Assembly (NCBI RefSeq): GCF_947495735.1 | Contig: NZ_CANMAA010000003.1 | Span: 248,001 to 312,000 of the forward strand | Direction of reading: 5' to 3' | Source: an uncultured Pseudokineococcus sp. | GTDB lineage: Bacteria > Actinomycetota > Actinomycetes > Actinomycetales > Quadrisphaeraceae | DNA length: 64,000 nucleotides | Shown: in pieces, positions 8,826 through 16,833 of the stretch | Position numbering within the stretch: the first letter of the stretch is position 1 | Layout: each line of letters opens with the position of its first letter | Made by a program: the position numbers and the translations under genes | Notes under the pieces: model-generated | The model's input: the letters and a program-made list of their open reading frames with translations, nothing else | The model's database searches: none | What the model was told of the DNA's origin: nothing

Positions 8826-8831
8826 ACGCTA
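8826..8831 (-). promoter_or_regulatory. -10 hexamer TAGCGT of leaderless arsR-type gene
   Basis: On the minus strand TAGCGT sits six bases before the ATG (8817-8819). TTGTAC, a fair -35, lies 16 bases further upstream. No SD is present, so the transcript is probably leaderless. Confidence 0.6.
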
Positions 8832-8836
8832 ACGAA

Positions 8837-8862
8837 CAAGAGGCCTCGTACAACGTCTCTTG
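8837..8862. promoter_or_regulatory. Inverted repeat CAAGAG-N14-CTCTTG, probable ArsR operator
   Basis: CAAGAG (8837-8842) and CTCTTG (8857-8862) are perfect inverted arms 14 bases apart, covering the -35 and spacer of the minus-strand arsR-type promoter. The placement suits steric repression and could also affect the divergent hydrolase gene. Confidence 0.55.
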
Positions 8863-8979
8863 CGATCGATCGACGTCCCGCTCGACCGCCTCGTCGTCGT
8901 GGCGGACGGGCTCCGGGACGGGGTCGGCGCCCTAGGTTCGAGGGCGACCCCCGCCCGCCCCCCAGGACCGGAGCCCCGC

Positions 8980-9564
8980 ATGGTCGACGTCGTCCTCTTC
9001 CACCACGTCCAGGGCCTCACGTCGGGGGTGCGCGCCCTCGCCGCCGAGCTGGCCGGGTCCGAGCACACCGTCACGACGCCCGACCTGTACGCCGGACGCA
9101 CGTTCGACAGCATCGAGGAGGGCTTCGCCCACCTGGGGACCCTCGACCCCGCGGCCGTCGAGCGCCAGGTCGACGACGTCGTGGCGGCCCGCCCGGGGCC
9201 GGTGGTCCTCGCGGGGATCTCCTGGGGCGTCACCCACGCCCAGCGCCTCGCGCAGACCCACCCGCAGGCGCGCGCCGCCCTCCTCCTCGAGGCGTGCTTC
9301 CCCGTGGGCGAGGACGGCTTCGGCCCGTGGCCGGAGGGGCTGCCCGTCCAGGTCCACGGCATGGACCGGGACCCCTTCTTCGCCGCCGAGGGCGACCTCG
9401 ACGCCGCGCGCGAGCTCGTCGCCCTGGCGGGCCCGCAGCACGGGGAGGTCTTCACCTACCCCGGCGACCGGCACCTCTTCGTCGACAGCTCCCTCCCGTC
9501 GTACGACCCGGCGGCGGCCGCCCTGGCCGTCGGACGGGCCCGGGGCCTGCTCGCCCGCCTCTGA
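8980..9564 (+). CDS. Dienelactone hydrolase family protein
   Basis: Small alpha/beta hydrolase, 194 aa. The nucleophile elbow GISWGV (Ser81) replaces the Cys elbow of classical dienelactone hydrolase; HGMDRDPF and GDRHLF would supply the acid and His. ATG 8980 chosen because GGAG lies six bases upstream and family members begin at this point; a longer in-frame start at 8860 would lie inside the arsR regulatory region. Divergent from the ArsR-MFS operon. Substrate unknown. Confidence 0.85.
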   Translation: MVDVVLFHHVQGLTSGVRALAAELAGSEHTVTTPDLYAGRTFDSIEEGFAHLGTLDPAAVERQVDDVVAARPGPVVLAGISWGVTHAQRLAQTHPQARAALLLEACFPVGEDGFGPWPEGLPVQVHGMDRDPFFAAEGDLDAARELVALAGPQHGEVFTYPGDRHLFVDSSLPSYDPAAAALAVGRARGLLARL

Positions 9565-9590
9565 CGGCCGGGGTCGGCGGCGCCGCTCGG

Positions 9591-9620
9591 CCCCCCGCGG
9601 CCCCCCGCGGCCCCCCGCGG
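9591..9620. repeat. Three perfect 10-bp tandem repeats (CCCCCCGCGG)
   Basis: Three head-to-tail copies of a 10-bp unit directly upstream of the methyltransferase -10 hexamer, where a -35 would be. A candidate for slippage variation. Confidence 0.7.
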
Positions 9621-9623
9621 CCC

Positions 9624-9629
9624 TACCGT
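9624..9629 (+). promoter_or_regulatory. -10 hexamer TACCGT of leaderless methyltransferase gene
   Basis: TACCGT fits TANNNT and ends seven bases before GTG 9637; no SD is seen. Supports the chosen start. Confidence 0.55.
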
Positions 9630-9636
9630 TCCGGGC

Positions 9637-10290
9637 GTGGAGGACGTGCTCGTGGCAGCCAGGGCCGGCTACGACGCCGTCGCCGCCGACTACGCGCGGC
9701 TGGTGACCGGCCTCGGCGGGGAGTCCGAGCTCGAGCGGGCGATGCTCGCCGTCTTCGCCGACCTCCTGCAGCGCGAGGACGCACCCGCCGGCCCCGTCGC
9801 CGACCTCGGCTGCGGCACAGGACGGCTGACCGCCCACCTGCACGACCTCGGCCTCGACGCCCTCGGCGTCGACCCCTCCCCCGGCATGCTCGCCCAGGCC
9901 CGCGCAGCGCACCCGCACCTGCCCTTCAGCACCGGCACGCTGACCGCGCTCGACCTGCCCGACGCCTCCTGCGCCGGCGCGCTGTCCTGGTACTCCCTGC
10001 TCCACCTGCCCCCCGAGCACCTGCCGACGGCCTTCGCCGAGCTGGCCCGCGTGCTGCGGCCGGGCGGGCTCCTGCTCCTCGGCTTCCACGTCGGCAGCGG
10101 GCACCGCGTGATCTCCGGGGCCTACGGGCCGCCGGTCGACCTCGACGCCTGGGACATCACGCTCGAGACGGCCGTCGAGCTCGCCGTCGGCGCCGGCCTG
10201 CAGGTCCACACCCGGCTCCAGCGCCGACCGCTCGGTCGCGAGAAGCGCGACCAGGCGAGCCTCCTGTGCCACAAGCCGCGCCGGGGCTGA
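9637..10290 (+). CDS. Class I SAM-dependent methyltransferase
   Basis: Methyltransferase of 217 aa, type 11/25 fold. Motif I VADLGCGTGRL (Asp56 onward) binds SAM, GVDPSPGML is motif II, and WYSLLHLPPEHLP is the post-motif region; LLGFHVGSG is also typical. GTG start supported by the leaderless promoter. Stand-alone gene followed by a strong terminator; substrate unknown. Confidence 0.88.
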   Translation: MEDVLVAARAGYDAVAADYARLVTGLGGESELERAMLAVFADLLQREDAPAGPVADLGCGTGRLTAHLHDLGLDALGVDPSPGMLAQARAAHPHLPFSTGTLTALDLPDASCAGALSWYSLLHLPPEHLPTAFAELARVLRPGGLLLLGFHVGSGHRVISGAYGPPVDLDAWDITLETAVELAVGAGLQVHTRLQRRPLGREKRDQASLLCHKPRRG

Positions 10291-10329
10291 GACGCGACCC
10301 GCGCCCGGGAGCGCCGGCCCGCTGACAGA

Positions 10330-10363
10330 CGAGGGCCCCGCAGCGGCTGCTGCGGGGCCCTCG
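10330..10363. terminator. Bidirectional hairpin terminator
   Basis: A perfect 15-bp inverted repeat (10330-10344 with 10349-10363) and a GGCT loop lies between the convergent methyltransferase and nuclease genes. No U-run, as usual in high-GC actinobacteria. Confidence 0.85.
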
Positions 10364-10381
10364 ACGCGGGGGTGCGGGAGG

Positions 10382-13300
10382 TCAGCCGACCGTGATCTCC
10401 ACGACGGCCTCCTGGCCCGAGACGGCGCCGGTGGCGACCATCTCGTAGGTGCCGGCGGCGGCGCGGCGCGGGATGCGCACCACGGTGCTGCCGGCGCCGT
10501 CGGCGCCCGTGCGGACGCGGGCGACGCGGTCGCCGTCCAGCGTCACGGTGACGGCCTCACGGGCCTCGAAGCCCGTCACCTCGACGGCGACGCGGTCGCC
10601 CGCGGCCACCTCGGTGCCGGCGAGCACCAGCTGCGGGCCCTCCACCGGCGCCTCGCCGACCGTGGCGCGGCCGGTGTAGTCCTCCGGCGACAGCGGGCTG
10701 CGCTCCCGCAGGTAGGCGGAGAAGGCCTCGAAGTCGATCAGCCCGGTCAGCTCGGTCTCCCCCTCGGCGAAGGCGGTGAAGTTGTCGCCGCCCGAGGCGA
10801 GGAAGCTGTTCGTCGCCACGCGGTACGTGGCGCCGAGGTCGATCGGCTCACCCGAGACGCGGATGCTGCTGACGATGATCCGGCTGCCCTCGGGGGCCTC
10901 CGGGTCGTAGGACCAGGTGAGCTCCTCGGACGCGCCGAGCGCGAGGAACGGCCGCGACGACCCGGCGGGCTGCCACTGCTGCTCCAGCACCCGCACGAGC
11001 TGGGCGCCCGTCAGCGGCACGACGACGAGGTCGTTGGCGAAGGGCGTCACCGCGTTGGCCTCGGCCAGGGTGACCACGCCGTCCGCGCCGTAGAGCAGGT
11101 CGGCGCGCAGGCCGCCCGGGTTCACGAGCCCCAGGTCGGCGTCCTCGACGGGGTTGAGCGTCGTGCCGTAGACGTAGGAGTCGGCCACGAGCCCGCCGAG
11201 GGCGGAGTAGCTGCCGCGGTCCTCGGCACCGGCCGCGGTCCGGGCGCGCGTGATGTCGGCCGTGACCGAGCCGAGCACCTCGCTGCCGACCTCGTCGGCG
11301 TAGGCCTGCGCGGCGGCGACGGTCTCGGCGACCTCGGCGACGCGCGGGTAGGTGGCGACGAGCTGGTCGGCGGGCGTCTCGGTCAGGGGCAGGTTCTCCC
11401 CCGTCGACGCCGTGACGTCGCCGGTGGCGCGGTCGACCTCGAGGACGACGCGGCCGAGGTTCTCGGCGTAGGAGCCGGTCTGGACGACCGGACGGGTGCC
11501 CTCGCCCCCGGGGAGCGGCGCGTCCCACACGTACTGCTGGTGGGTGTGGCCCGTGAAGATCACGTCGACGTCCGCGCTGACCCCGGTGACGATGCGCGCG
11601 AAGGCGGTGTCCTGGGCCAGCTGCTCCTCGGGGGTGCTGGTGCCGGCGCCCTCGGGCGCGCCCTCGTGGGCCGACAGGACGAGGACGTCCGCCTCGTCGC
11701 CGGCGCCGTCGGTGAGCGTCTCGACCACGCGGTTCGTCGCCGCGACCGGGTCGCCGAAGGTGATGCCCTCGATGCCCGAGGGGGACACCAGCGAGCGGGT
11801 CTGCTCGGTGACGACGCCGATGACGCCGATCGTCACGCCGTCGACCTCGTGCAGGGAGTACTCGGGCAGGGCGGGCTCGCCGTCCGCGCCGTAGACGTTG
11901 GCGCCGAGGATCGGGAAGTCTGCCAGGCCGGACTCCCCGTCCACGCCGACCCGCTCGAGCAGGTCGTCGAGGCCGCGGTCGAACTCGTGGTTGCCGACGG
12001 CGCTGGTGTCCAGCCCCATCTCGTCGAGCACCTCGATCGTCGGCTCGTCCTGCTGGACGGAGGAGACGAAGGGCGAGGCGCCGATGTTGTCGCCGGCCGA
12101 CAGGAACAAGGAGCCGTCGACGTCCTCGCGCGCCCGCTGCTCCTCGACCGTGCCCGCGAGGGCGACGGCGTCGCCGAGACGGCCGTGGAAGTCGTTGATG
12201 CCGAGCAGCTGCAGCGTGCTCGTGCCCTCCGCACCGCCGCCGTCGCCGCCACCGGTGTCGAGGCCGACGACCGTCGGGTCGTGGTCGGAGGAGCGGTAGG
12301 CGTCCGGGGCGTACCAGGGCAGGTAGCCGTCGTACTGGTAGGCGTAGGACTCGTCGGCGTTGATGTCCCAGACGTCGGCGCCGGTGACGCGCCCGGCCAG
12401 CGCCGGGGAGGCGAAGACGTGGTCGAGGCTGCCGGTGCGGCCGCTGAAGACGTAAGTGTCGCCGGCGTCGTAGGCGCTGCCGAGGTCGACGTACCCGGCC
12501 TCGCGCAGGACCTGCAGCGGGTCCTCCTGCGTGTAGGAGTTGAAGTCGCCCAGCAGGACGACCTCCTCCGGGGAGCCCTCGAGCCCGTCGACGAACTCGA
12601 CGAGGCGCTGCGCCTCGGCGACGCGGGTGGCGTTGCCGTTGCCCTGGCCGTCGCCGGTGTCCTGGTCGCCCTCGCGGGGCGGCTGCGGCACGGAGCCCTT
12701 GGACTTGAAGTGGTTGACGACGGCGGTGAACTGGACGTCGCCGGCGCGGAAGGCCTGCGCGAGGGGCTGGCGGGCGCGGCCCACCCACTCCTCGTCGTCG
12801 TCCACGACCGACTCGCCGACCGGGGTCACCGCGGCGGGCTGGTAGATGAAGGCGTTGCGGATGACGTCCTGGTCCTCCACGGGCGGCAGCTCCGCCGGGG
12901 AGGGCACGTACGCCCAGGTGCCGGCGCCGGCCGCCTCGTTGAGGGCTTCCACCAGCGTGGCGAGCGCCTCGTCGCGGTCCTCGCCGAGGGCCGCGCCGTT
13001 CTCGATCTCCTGGAGGGCGACGACCTCCGCGCCGAGCGCGCCGATCGCGGAGACGATCTTCGCCTCCTGGCGCTCGAGGCCCTCGGGCGTGTCAGCCCCG
13101 CGGGCCTGACCGCCGAAGGTGGTGAAGTAGTTGAGGACGTTGAAGGCCGCGACCCGGACGTCGCCGCCGACCTCTGCGGGGGCCGCGGTGCGCGGGTTGG
13201 CGTCGTCGAAGGAGGCCTTCCCCGTCGTGGCCGCGGTGACCGGCGTCGTCGGCTGCAGCCGCCAGAAGTCGTAGCGGTAGTCGAGGACGTAGGAGGCCTC

Positions 13301-14539
13301 GCCGAAGCCGCTGACGCGGTCGCCGACCCGGATCGGGTCGTCGGCGCCGCCGTAGCTGGGCTCCTCGCCGGCGTTCGCCAGGTTCGTGCTCCGGCCGTCG
13401 TCGAGCAGGACCTGCTGCGCGGCGTTCTCGGCCTCGTAGGCGCGCGCCGCCTCGCCGGGCTCGACCACGTCGGTGGCCTGGCGCAGGACCTCCTCGCCCG
13501 CGGCGAGGGCGACCTCGCCGAAGCGGTTGAGGTTGTATACCTCGGTGACCGTCCAGTCACCGGTGGCCTCCACGAGCATGCCCTCGTAGCGCTCGCGGTC
13601 GAGGTCGGCCAGCTCGGCGCTGTCGAGGACGACCGGGTCGGGCAGGTCGACGTCCAGGGCGCAGACGGCCACCTCGTCGGCCACGACCTGGGTGAGGCCG
13701 GAGAACTCGGCGACCTGGCCGCCGATCTGCACGCGCTCGCCGATCGACAGGCCGCGCACGGGCGAGCCCTGGGGCCCGAAGACGTTGACGGCCGTGGACG
13801 CCTCGCCCGGCGCGGCGGCCGGGTCCTGGACGAAGAGGCTGCCGAAGCCGTCGGGCGAGGACGTCACGACGCCCTCGACGACGACGTCCTGGCCGACGAG
13901 CGGGCTCTCGTCTCCGGTCCCCTGGACCTCGGTGATGGGGGTGAGGCCGTCGGTGACGCACTCGACCGGCTCGGGCTCCGGCTCTGGCTCGACCTCGGCG
14001 TCGTTGCGCACGCCGAAGGTGCTCGTGTCCGTGGCGACCCACGTGCCGCGCAGCCTCTGGAGCGAGGCCCCGACCGGCGTGGTGCCCGTCTGCTCGACGC
14101 CGACGTCGGTCGACGTGACGGTCGCGCCGGCGAGGGCGGCGCTGAACACGCCCTCGTAGGAGAGGAACTCGACGAGGGCGCCGCTCGCGTCGAGCAGCGC
14201 GATGCCGTCGGGCGAGCCGTTCTGCAGACCGGGGAAGTCGACGACCACGACCCCGGACTCGCCGACCACGCCCGGCAGGGGCACGGACCCGTAGACCTGG
14301 CCGTTGGCGCCGTTGACGCCCACCACGGTCCAGCCGGTGAGGTCGGTGCCGGGCTCGGCCTGCACCTCCACGCGCTCGCCGACGTCGGCGCCCGCGTTGT
14401 CGTAGTGGAACTCGCTGATGAAGGGGCTGCCCGGCGGGGCGGGGACGGCGACCGCGGGTGCGGCCAGCAGGGCGCCACCCACCAGTGCGGCGGTGGCGGC
14501 GGCAGCAGCGCGGGCTGCCGGTCGTGGTGCTCGTGGCAC
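10382..14539 (-). CDS. Secreted ExeM/NucH-type nuclease fused to 5'-nucleotidase
   Basis: Giant secreted enzyme of 1385 aa. Order: signal peptide (~1-32), lamin-tail domain (~38-150, ISEFHYDN), OB-fold (~175-300), endonuclease/exonuclease/phosphatase domain (~455-760: AAFNVLNYF, LGDFNSYTQEDP, SSDHDPTVVGL), calcineurin-like phosphoesterase (~775-1050: GINDFHGRLGD, GNHEFDRG, GHTHQQ), 5'-nucleotidase C-terminal domain (~1110-1280, GGDNFTAF) and a final Ig-like domain. It would degrade extracellular DNA and dephosphorylate the nucleotides for phosphate and nucleoside scavenging. GTG 14537-14539 has GGAGG six bases upstream and directly precedes the signal peptide; the frame is open further upstream but lacks coding character. 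No sortase motif or membrane anchor seen. Confidence 0.93.
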   Translation of the reverse strand: MPRAPRPAARAAAAATAALVGGALLAAPAVAVPAPPGSPFISEFHYDNAGADVGERVEVQAEPGTDLTGWTVVGVNGANGQVYGSVPLPGVVGESGVVVVDFPGLQNGSPDGIALLDASGALVEFLSYEGVFSAALAGATVTSTDVGVEQTGTTPVGASLQRLRGTWVATDTSTFGVRNDAEVEPEPEPEPVECVTDGLTPITEVQGTGDESPLVGQDVVVEGVVTSSPDGFGSLFVQDPAAAPGEASTAVNVFGPQGSPVRGLSIGERVQIGGQVAEFSGLTQVVADEVAVCALDVDLPDPVVLDSAELADLDRERYEGMLVEATGDWTVTEVYNLNRFGEVALAAGEEVLRQATDVVEPGEAARAYEAENAAQQVLLDDGRSTNLANAGEEPSYGGADDPIRVGDRVSGFGEASYVLDYRYDFWRLQPTTPVTAATTGKASFDDANPRTAAPAEVGGDVRVAAFNVLNYFTTFGGQARGADTPEGLERQEAKIVSAIGALGAEVVALQEIENGAALGEDRDEALATLVEALNEAAGAGTWAYVPSPAELPPVEDQDVIRNAFIYQPAAVTPVGESVVDDDEEWVGRARQPLAQAFRAGDVQFTAVVNHFKSKGSVPQPPREGDQDTGDGQGNGNATRVAEAQRLVEFVDGLEGSPEEVVLLGDFNSYTQEDPLQVLREAGYVDLGSAYDAGDTYVFSGRTGSLDHVFASPALAGRVTGADVWDINADESYAYQYDGYLPWYAPDAYRSSDHDPTVVGLDTGGGDGGGAEGTSTLQLLGINDFHGRLGDAVALAGTVEEQRAREDVDGSLFLSAGDNIGASPFVSSVQQDEPTIEVLDEMGLDTSAVGNHEFDRGLDDLLERVGVDGESGLADFPILGANVYGADGEPALPEYSLHEVDGVTIGVIGVVTEQTRSLVSPSGIEGITFGDPVAATNRVVETLTDGAGDEADVLVLSAHEGAPEGAGTSTPEEQLAQDTAFARIVTGVSADVDVIFTGHTHQQYVWDAPLPGGEGTRPVVQTGSYAENLGRVVLEVDRATGDVTASTGENLPLTETPADQLVATYPRVAEVAETVAAAQAYADEVGSEVLGSVTADITRARTAAGAEDRGSYSALGGLVADSYVYGTTLNPVEDADLGLVNPGGLRADLLYGADGVVTLAEANAVTPFANDLVVVPLTGAQLVRVLEQQWQPAGSSRPFLALGASEELTWSYDPEAPEGSRIIVSSIRVSGEPIDLGATYRVATNSFLASGGDNFTAFAEGETELTGLIDFEAFSAYLRERSPLSPEDYTGRATVGEAPVEGPQLVLAGTEVAAGDRVAVEVTGFEAREAVTVTLDGDRVARVRTGADGAGSTVVRIPRRAAAGTYEMVATGAVSGQEAVVEITVG

Positions 14540-14810
14540 GGAGGTCCTCCGGTGTCGACGGCGTGGGGCTGCCCGCCGGTCGGCGGGCGTCGGGTCCGCC
14601 GCGCCCGGGCGGCACGAGCCGTCCGAGGTGTGGCGGGAGCACGGGGCGCGGTGGAGACTGCCCCGTCCGGGTGAACAGCATGTGACCGCGGCGCCGGATC
14701 CGGAAGGCTTCGCCCCGACTCCGATGGAGCGGTCGGCGTCCGAGGAGTCCCGGCGGCGACAGGTCGTGACGGCGAGCACTCACCGTGCTCGGCCGCCGAG
14801 AGGAGCGTCC

Positions 14811-15881
14811 ATGGCCGGCAAGGCCCCCGCCGAGGAGCTCGACGTCGACGGCGTCACCGTGCGGCTCACGAGCCCCGACCGCGTGCTCTTCCCGGCGCTG
14901 GGCGAGGACGGCGGGACGAAGCGCTCCCTCGTCGACTACTACCTCGCCGTCGCGTCGTCCTCGGCCGACGGCGCCGTCGATGGCCTCGGCCCGCTCGTCC
15001 GCGCTCTGCGCGACCGGCCCACCTACCTCCAGCGATTCCCCGACGGCGTCGAGGGCGAGGAGGTGTACCAGAAGCGGGTGCCGGAGCGGGCGCCCGACTA
15101 CCTGCGGCGGGTGCGCGTGACCTTCCCCTCCGGGCGGCACGCAGACGCGCTGCGCGTCGACGCCGCCGCCCCCCTGCTCTGGGCCGCGCAGATGTCCACC
15201 GTGACGTTCCACCCGTGGCCCACGCGCGCCGACCACGTCGAGATGCCCGACGAGCTGCGGGTGGACCTGGACCCCCAGCCCGGCACCGGCTTCGAGGAGG
15301 CCCGCCGGGTCGCCCTCGACGTCCTGCACCCGCTGCTCGACGAGCTCGGCCTGGTCGGCTACCCCAAGACCTCCGGCGGGCGCGGCGTCCACGTCTACGT
15401 CCGGATCGAGCCCCGCTGGGAGATCCGCGAGGTCCGCCGCGCCGCCATCGCCCTGGCCCGCGAGGTCGAGCGCCGCGCCCCCGACCTGGTCACGACCGCC
15501 TGGTGGAAGGAGCAACGCACCTCCGCGATCTTCGTCGACTACAACCAGAACGCCCGCGACCACACCATCGCCAGCGCCTACTCCGCCCGCCGCACCCCCC
15601 GGGCCACCGTCTCCACCCCCGTGACGTGGGCCGAGCTCGCCGACGTGCAGCCCGACGACTGCACCATCGCCACGGTCCCCGGCCTGCTCGCCGAGCGCGG
15701 GGACCCCATGGCCGCCCTCGACGACGTCGCCCACTCCCTCGAGGGCCTGCTCGAGATGGCCGACCGCGACGAGACCGCCGGCGCCGGCGACATGCCCTAC
15801 CCGCCCAACCACCCCAAGATGCCCGGCGAGCCCAAGCGCGTGCAGCCCAGCCGCGACCGCGACCGGCCCGGGGCCGGCTGA
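14811..15881 (+). CDS. Stand-alone LigD-type polymerase/primase
   Basis: Archaeo-eukaryotic primase-like polymerase, 356 aa, equal to the polymerase module of bacterial DNA ligase D, used in non-homologous end joining. Metal-binding LRVDLDPQPG (Asp151, Asp153) and the third acidic site FVDYNQN (~241) are present, with SGGRGVHVY (~188). No ligase or nuclease module is fused, and no ku or lig gene lies nearby. ATG start with AGGAG five bases upstream. Divergent from the nuclease gene across 271 bp in which I see only a short GAGCAC/GTGCTC inverted repeat. Confidence 0.9.
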   Translation: MAGKAPAEELDVDGVTVRLTSPDRVLFPALGEDGGTKRSLVDYYLAVASSSADGAVDGLGPLVRALRDRPTYLQRFPDGVEGEEVYQKRVPERAPDYLRRVRVTFPSGRHADALRVDAAAPLLWAAQMSTVTFHPWPTRADHVEMPDELRVDLDPQPGTGFEEARRVALDVLHPLLDELGLVGYPKTSGGRGVHVYVRIEPRWEIREVRRAAIALAREVERRAPDLVTTAWWKEQRTSAIFVDYNQNARDHTIASAYSARRTPRATVSTPVTWAELADVQPDDCTIATVPGLLAERGDPMAALDDVAHSLEGLLEMADRDETAGAGDMPYPPNHPKMPGEPKRVQPSRDRDRPGAG

Positions 15882-15925
15882 GGGGCCGAGGGGCGCCCGC
15901 CGCACCACCGCTGCACGATCGGTCC

Positions 15926-16705
15926 ATGGCAGCGAAGACCACGACCCACGACTTCACCGGCAGCGTCGTCCTCGTCACCGGGGGCGGCTCCGGCATCGGC
16001 GCGGCGATCACCCGCGCCTTCCTGGACGCCGGGGCCACCGTCGCGGTCACCGGACGGCGCCGCGAGAAGCTCGAGGAGGTGCTCGCCGGGCACCCCGCGG
16101 AGCGCACGGCGGCGATGCCCGCCGACGTCTCCGACGGCGCGCAGGTGCGCGACCTCGTGGCCGGCGTCGTCGAACGGTTCGGGCACCTCGACGTCGTCGT
16201 GAGCAACGCCGCCGGGTACGCCGGCGGGGAGATCACCGACGTCGCCGACGAGGACTGGGAGTCGATGCGCGCCACCAACGTCGACGGCTTCTTCCACCTC
16301 GCCAAGGCCGCGCTGCCCCACCTCGCCGACTCCCGGGGCACGCTCGTGGCGGTGTCCTCGGTCTCGGGCGACCGCGGCGACTGGGGCCAGGCCGCCTACA
16401 ACGCCACCAAGGCCGCCATCACCAACTTCGTCCGCTCCCTCGCGCTCGACTGGGGCTCCCGGGGCGTGCGGCTCAACGCCGTCGCGCCGGCCTTCACGCT
16501 CACCGAGCTGACCGAGGGCATGGGCCGCGACGAGGAGTCGCTGGCGCCCTTCGTCGACCGCATCGCGCTCGGCCGACCCGGCGAGCCCGAGGACGTCGCC
16601 CCGGCCGTCCTCTGGCTCGCCAGCGACGCCGCCCGCTACGTCACGGGCGCCGTCCTGGCCGTCGACGGCGGCACCAGCGCCTCCACGGGCCAGCCGCACG
16701 GCTGA
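15926..16705 (+). CDS. SDR-family oxidoreductase
   Basis: Classical short-chain dehydrogenase/reductase, 259 aa. TGGGSGIG (~residues 18-25) binds NAD(P), and catalytic Tyr158 and Lys162 lie in AAYNATK, with Ser in VSSVSG. The C-terminal WLASDAARYVTGAVLAVDGG is typical. CACGAT six bases before the ATG may be a weak leaderless -10. Follows the polymerase by 44 bp but no functional link is evident. Substrate unknown. Confidence 0.92.
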   Translation: MAAKTTTHDFTGSVVLVTGGGSGIGAAITRAFLDAGATVAVTGRRREKLEEVLAGHPAERTAAMPADVSDGAQVRDLVAGVVERFGHLDVVVSNAAGYAGGEITDVADEDWESMRATNVDGFFHLAKAALPHLADSRGTLVAVSSVSGDRGDWGQAAYNATKAAITNFVRSLALDWGSRGVRLNAVAPAFTLTELTEGMGRDEESLAPFVDRIALGRPGEPEDVAPAVLWLASDAARYVTGAVLAVDGGTSASTGQPHG

Positions 16706-16821
16706 GACCGGCGTCGACGCCAGGCCCGGGTCCGAGCGCCGGCCGGGCAGCACCGGGGTCCACCAGCCAGGTCGGCGGGTGCGGCCGACCAAGCCGTCTC
16801 GCGGGCGCACCAGCCAGGGCT

Positions 16822-16827
16822 GAGGAT
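16822..16827 (+). promoter_or_regulatory. -10-like hexamer GAGGAT before the MurE-like gene
   Basis: GAGGAT lies exactly six bases before GTG 16834, keeping the A at position 2 and T at position 6 of TANNNT. The MOSC gene has the same GAGGAT at the same distance from its GTG (37521). Confidence 0.4.
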
Positions 16828-16833
16828 CACCGG

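Noticed and set aside
11540-14674. 1044-residue open frame on the plus strand opposite the nuclease gene
   Set aside because: Antisense shadow of strong GC3 codon bias; its translation is repetitive Val/Asp/Gly/Arg text without domains.
14540-14810. Long N-terminal extension of the nuclease into the divergent gap
   Set aside because: A GTG with a strong SD and an immediate signal peptide lies at 14539; the upstream translation is not protein-like.
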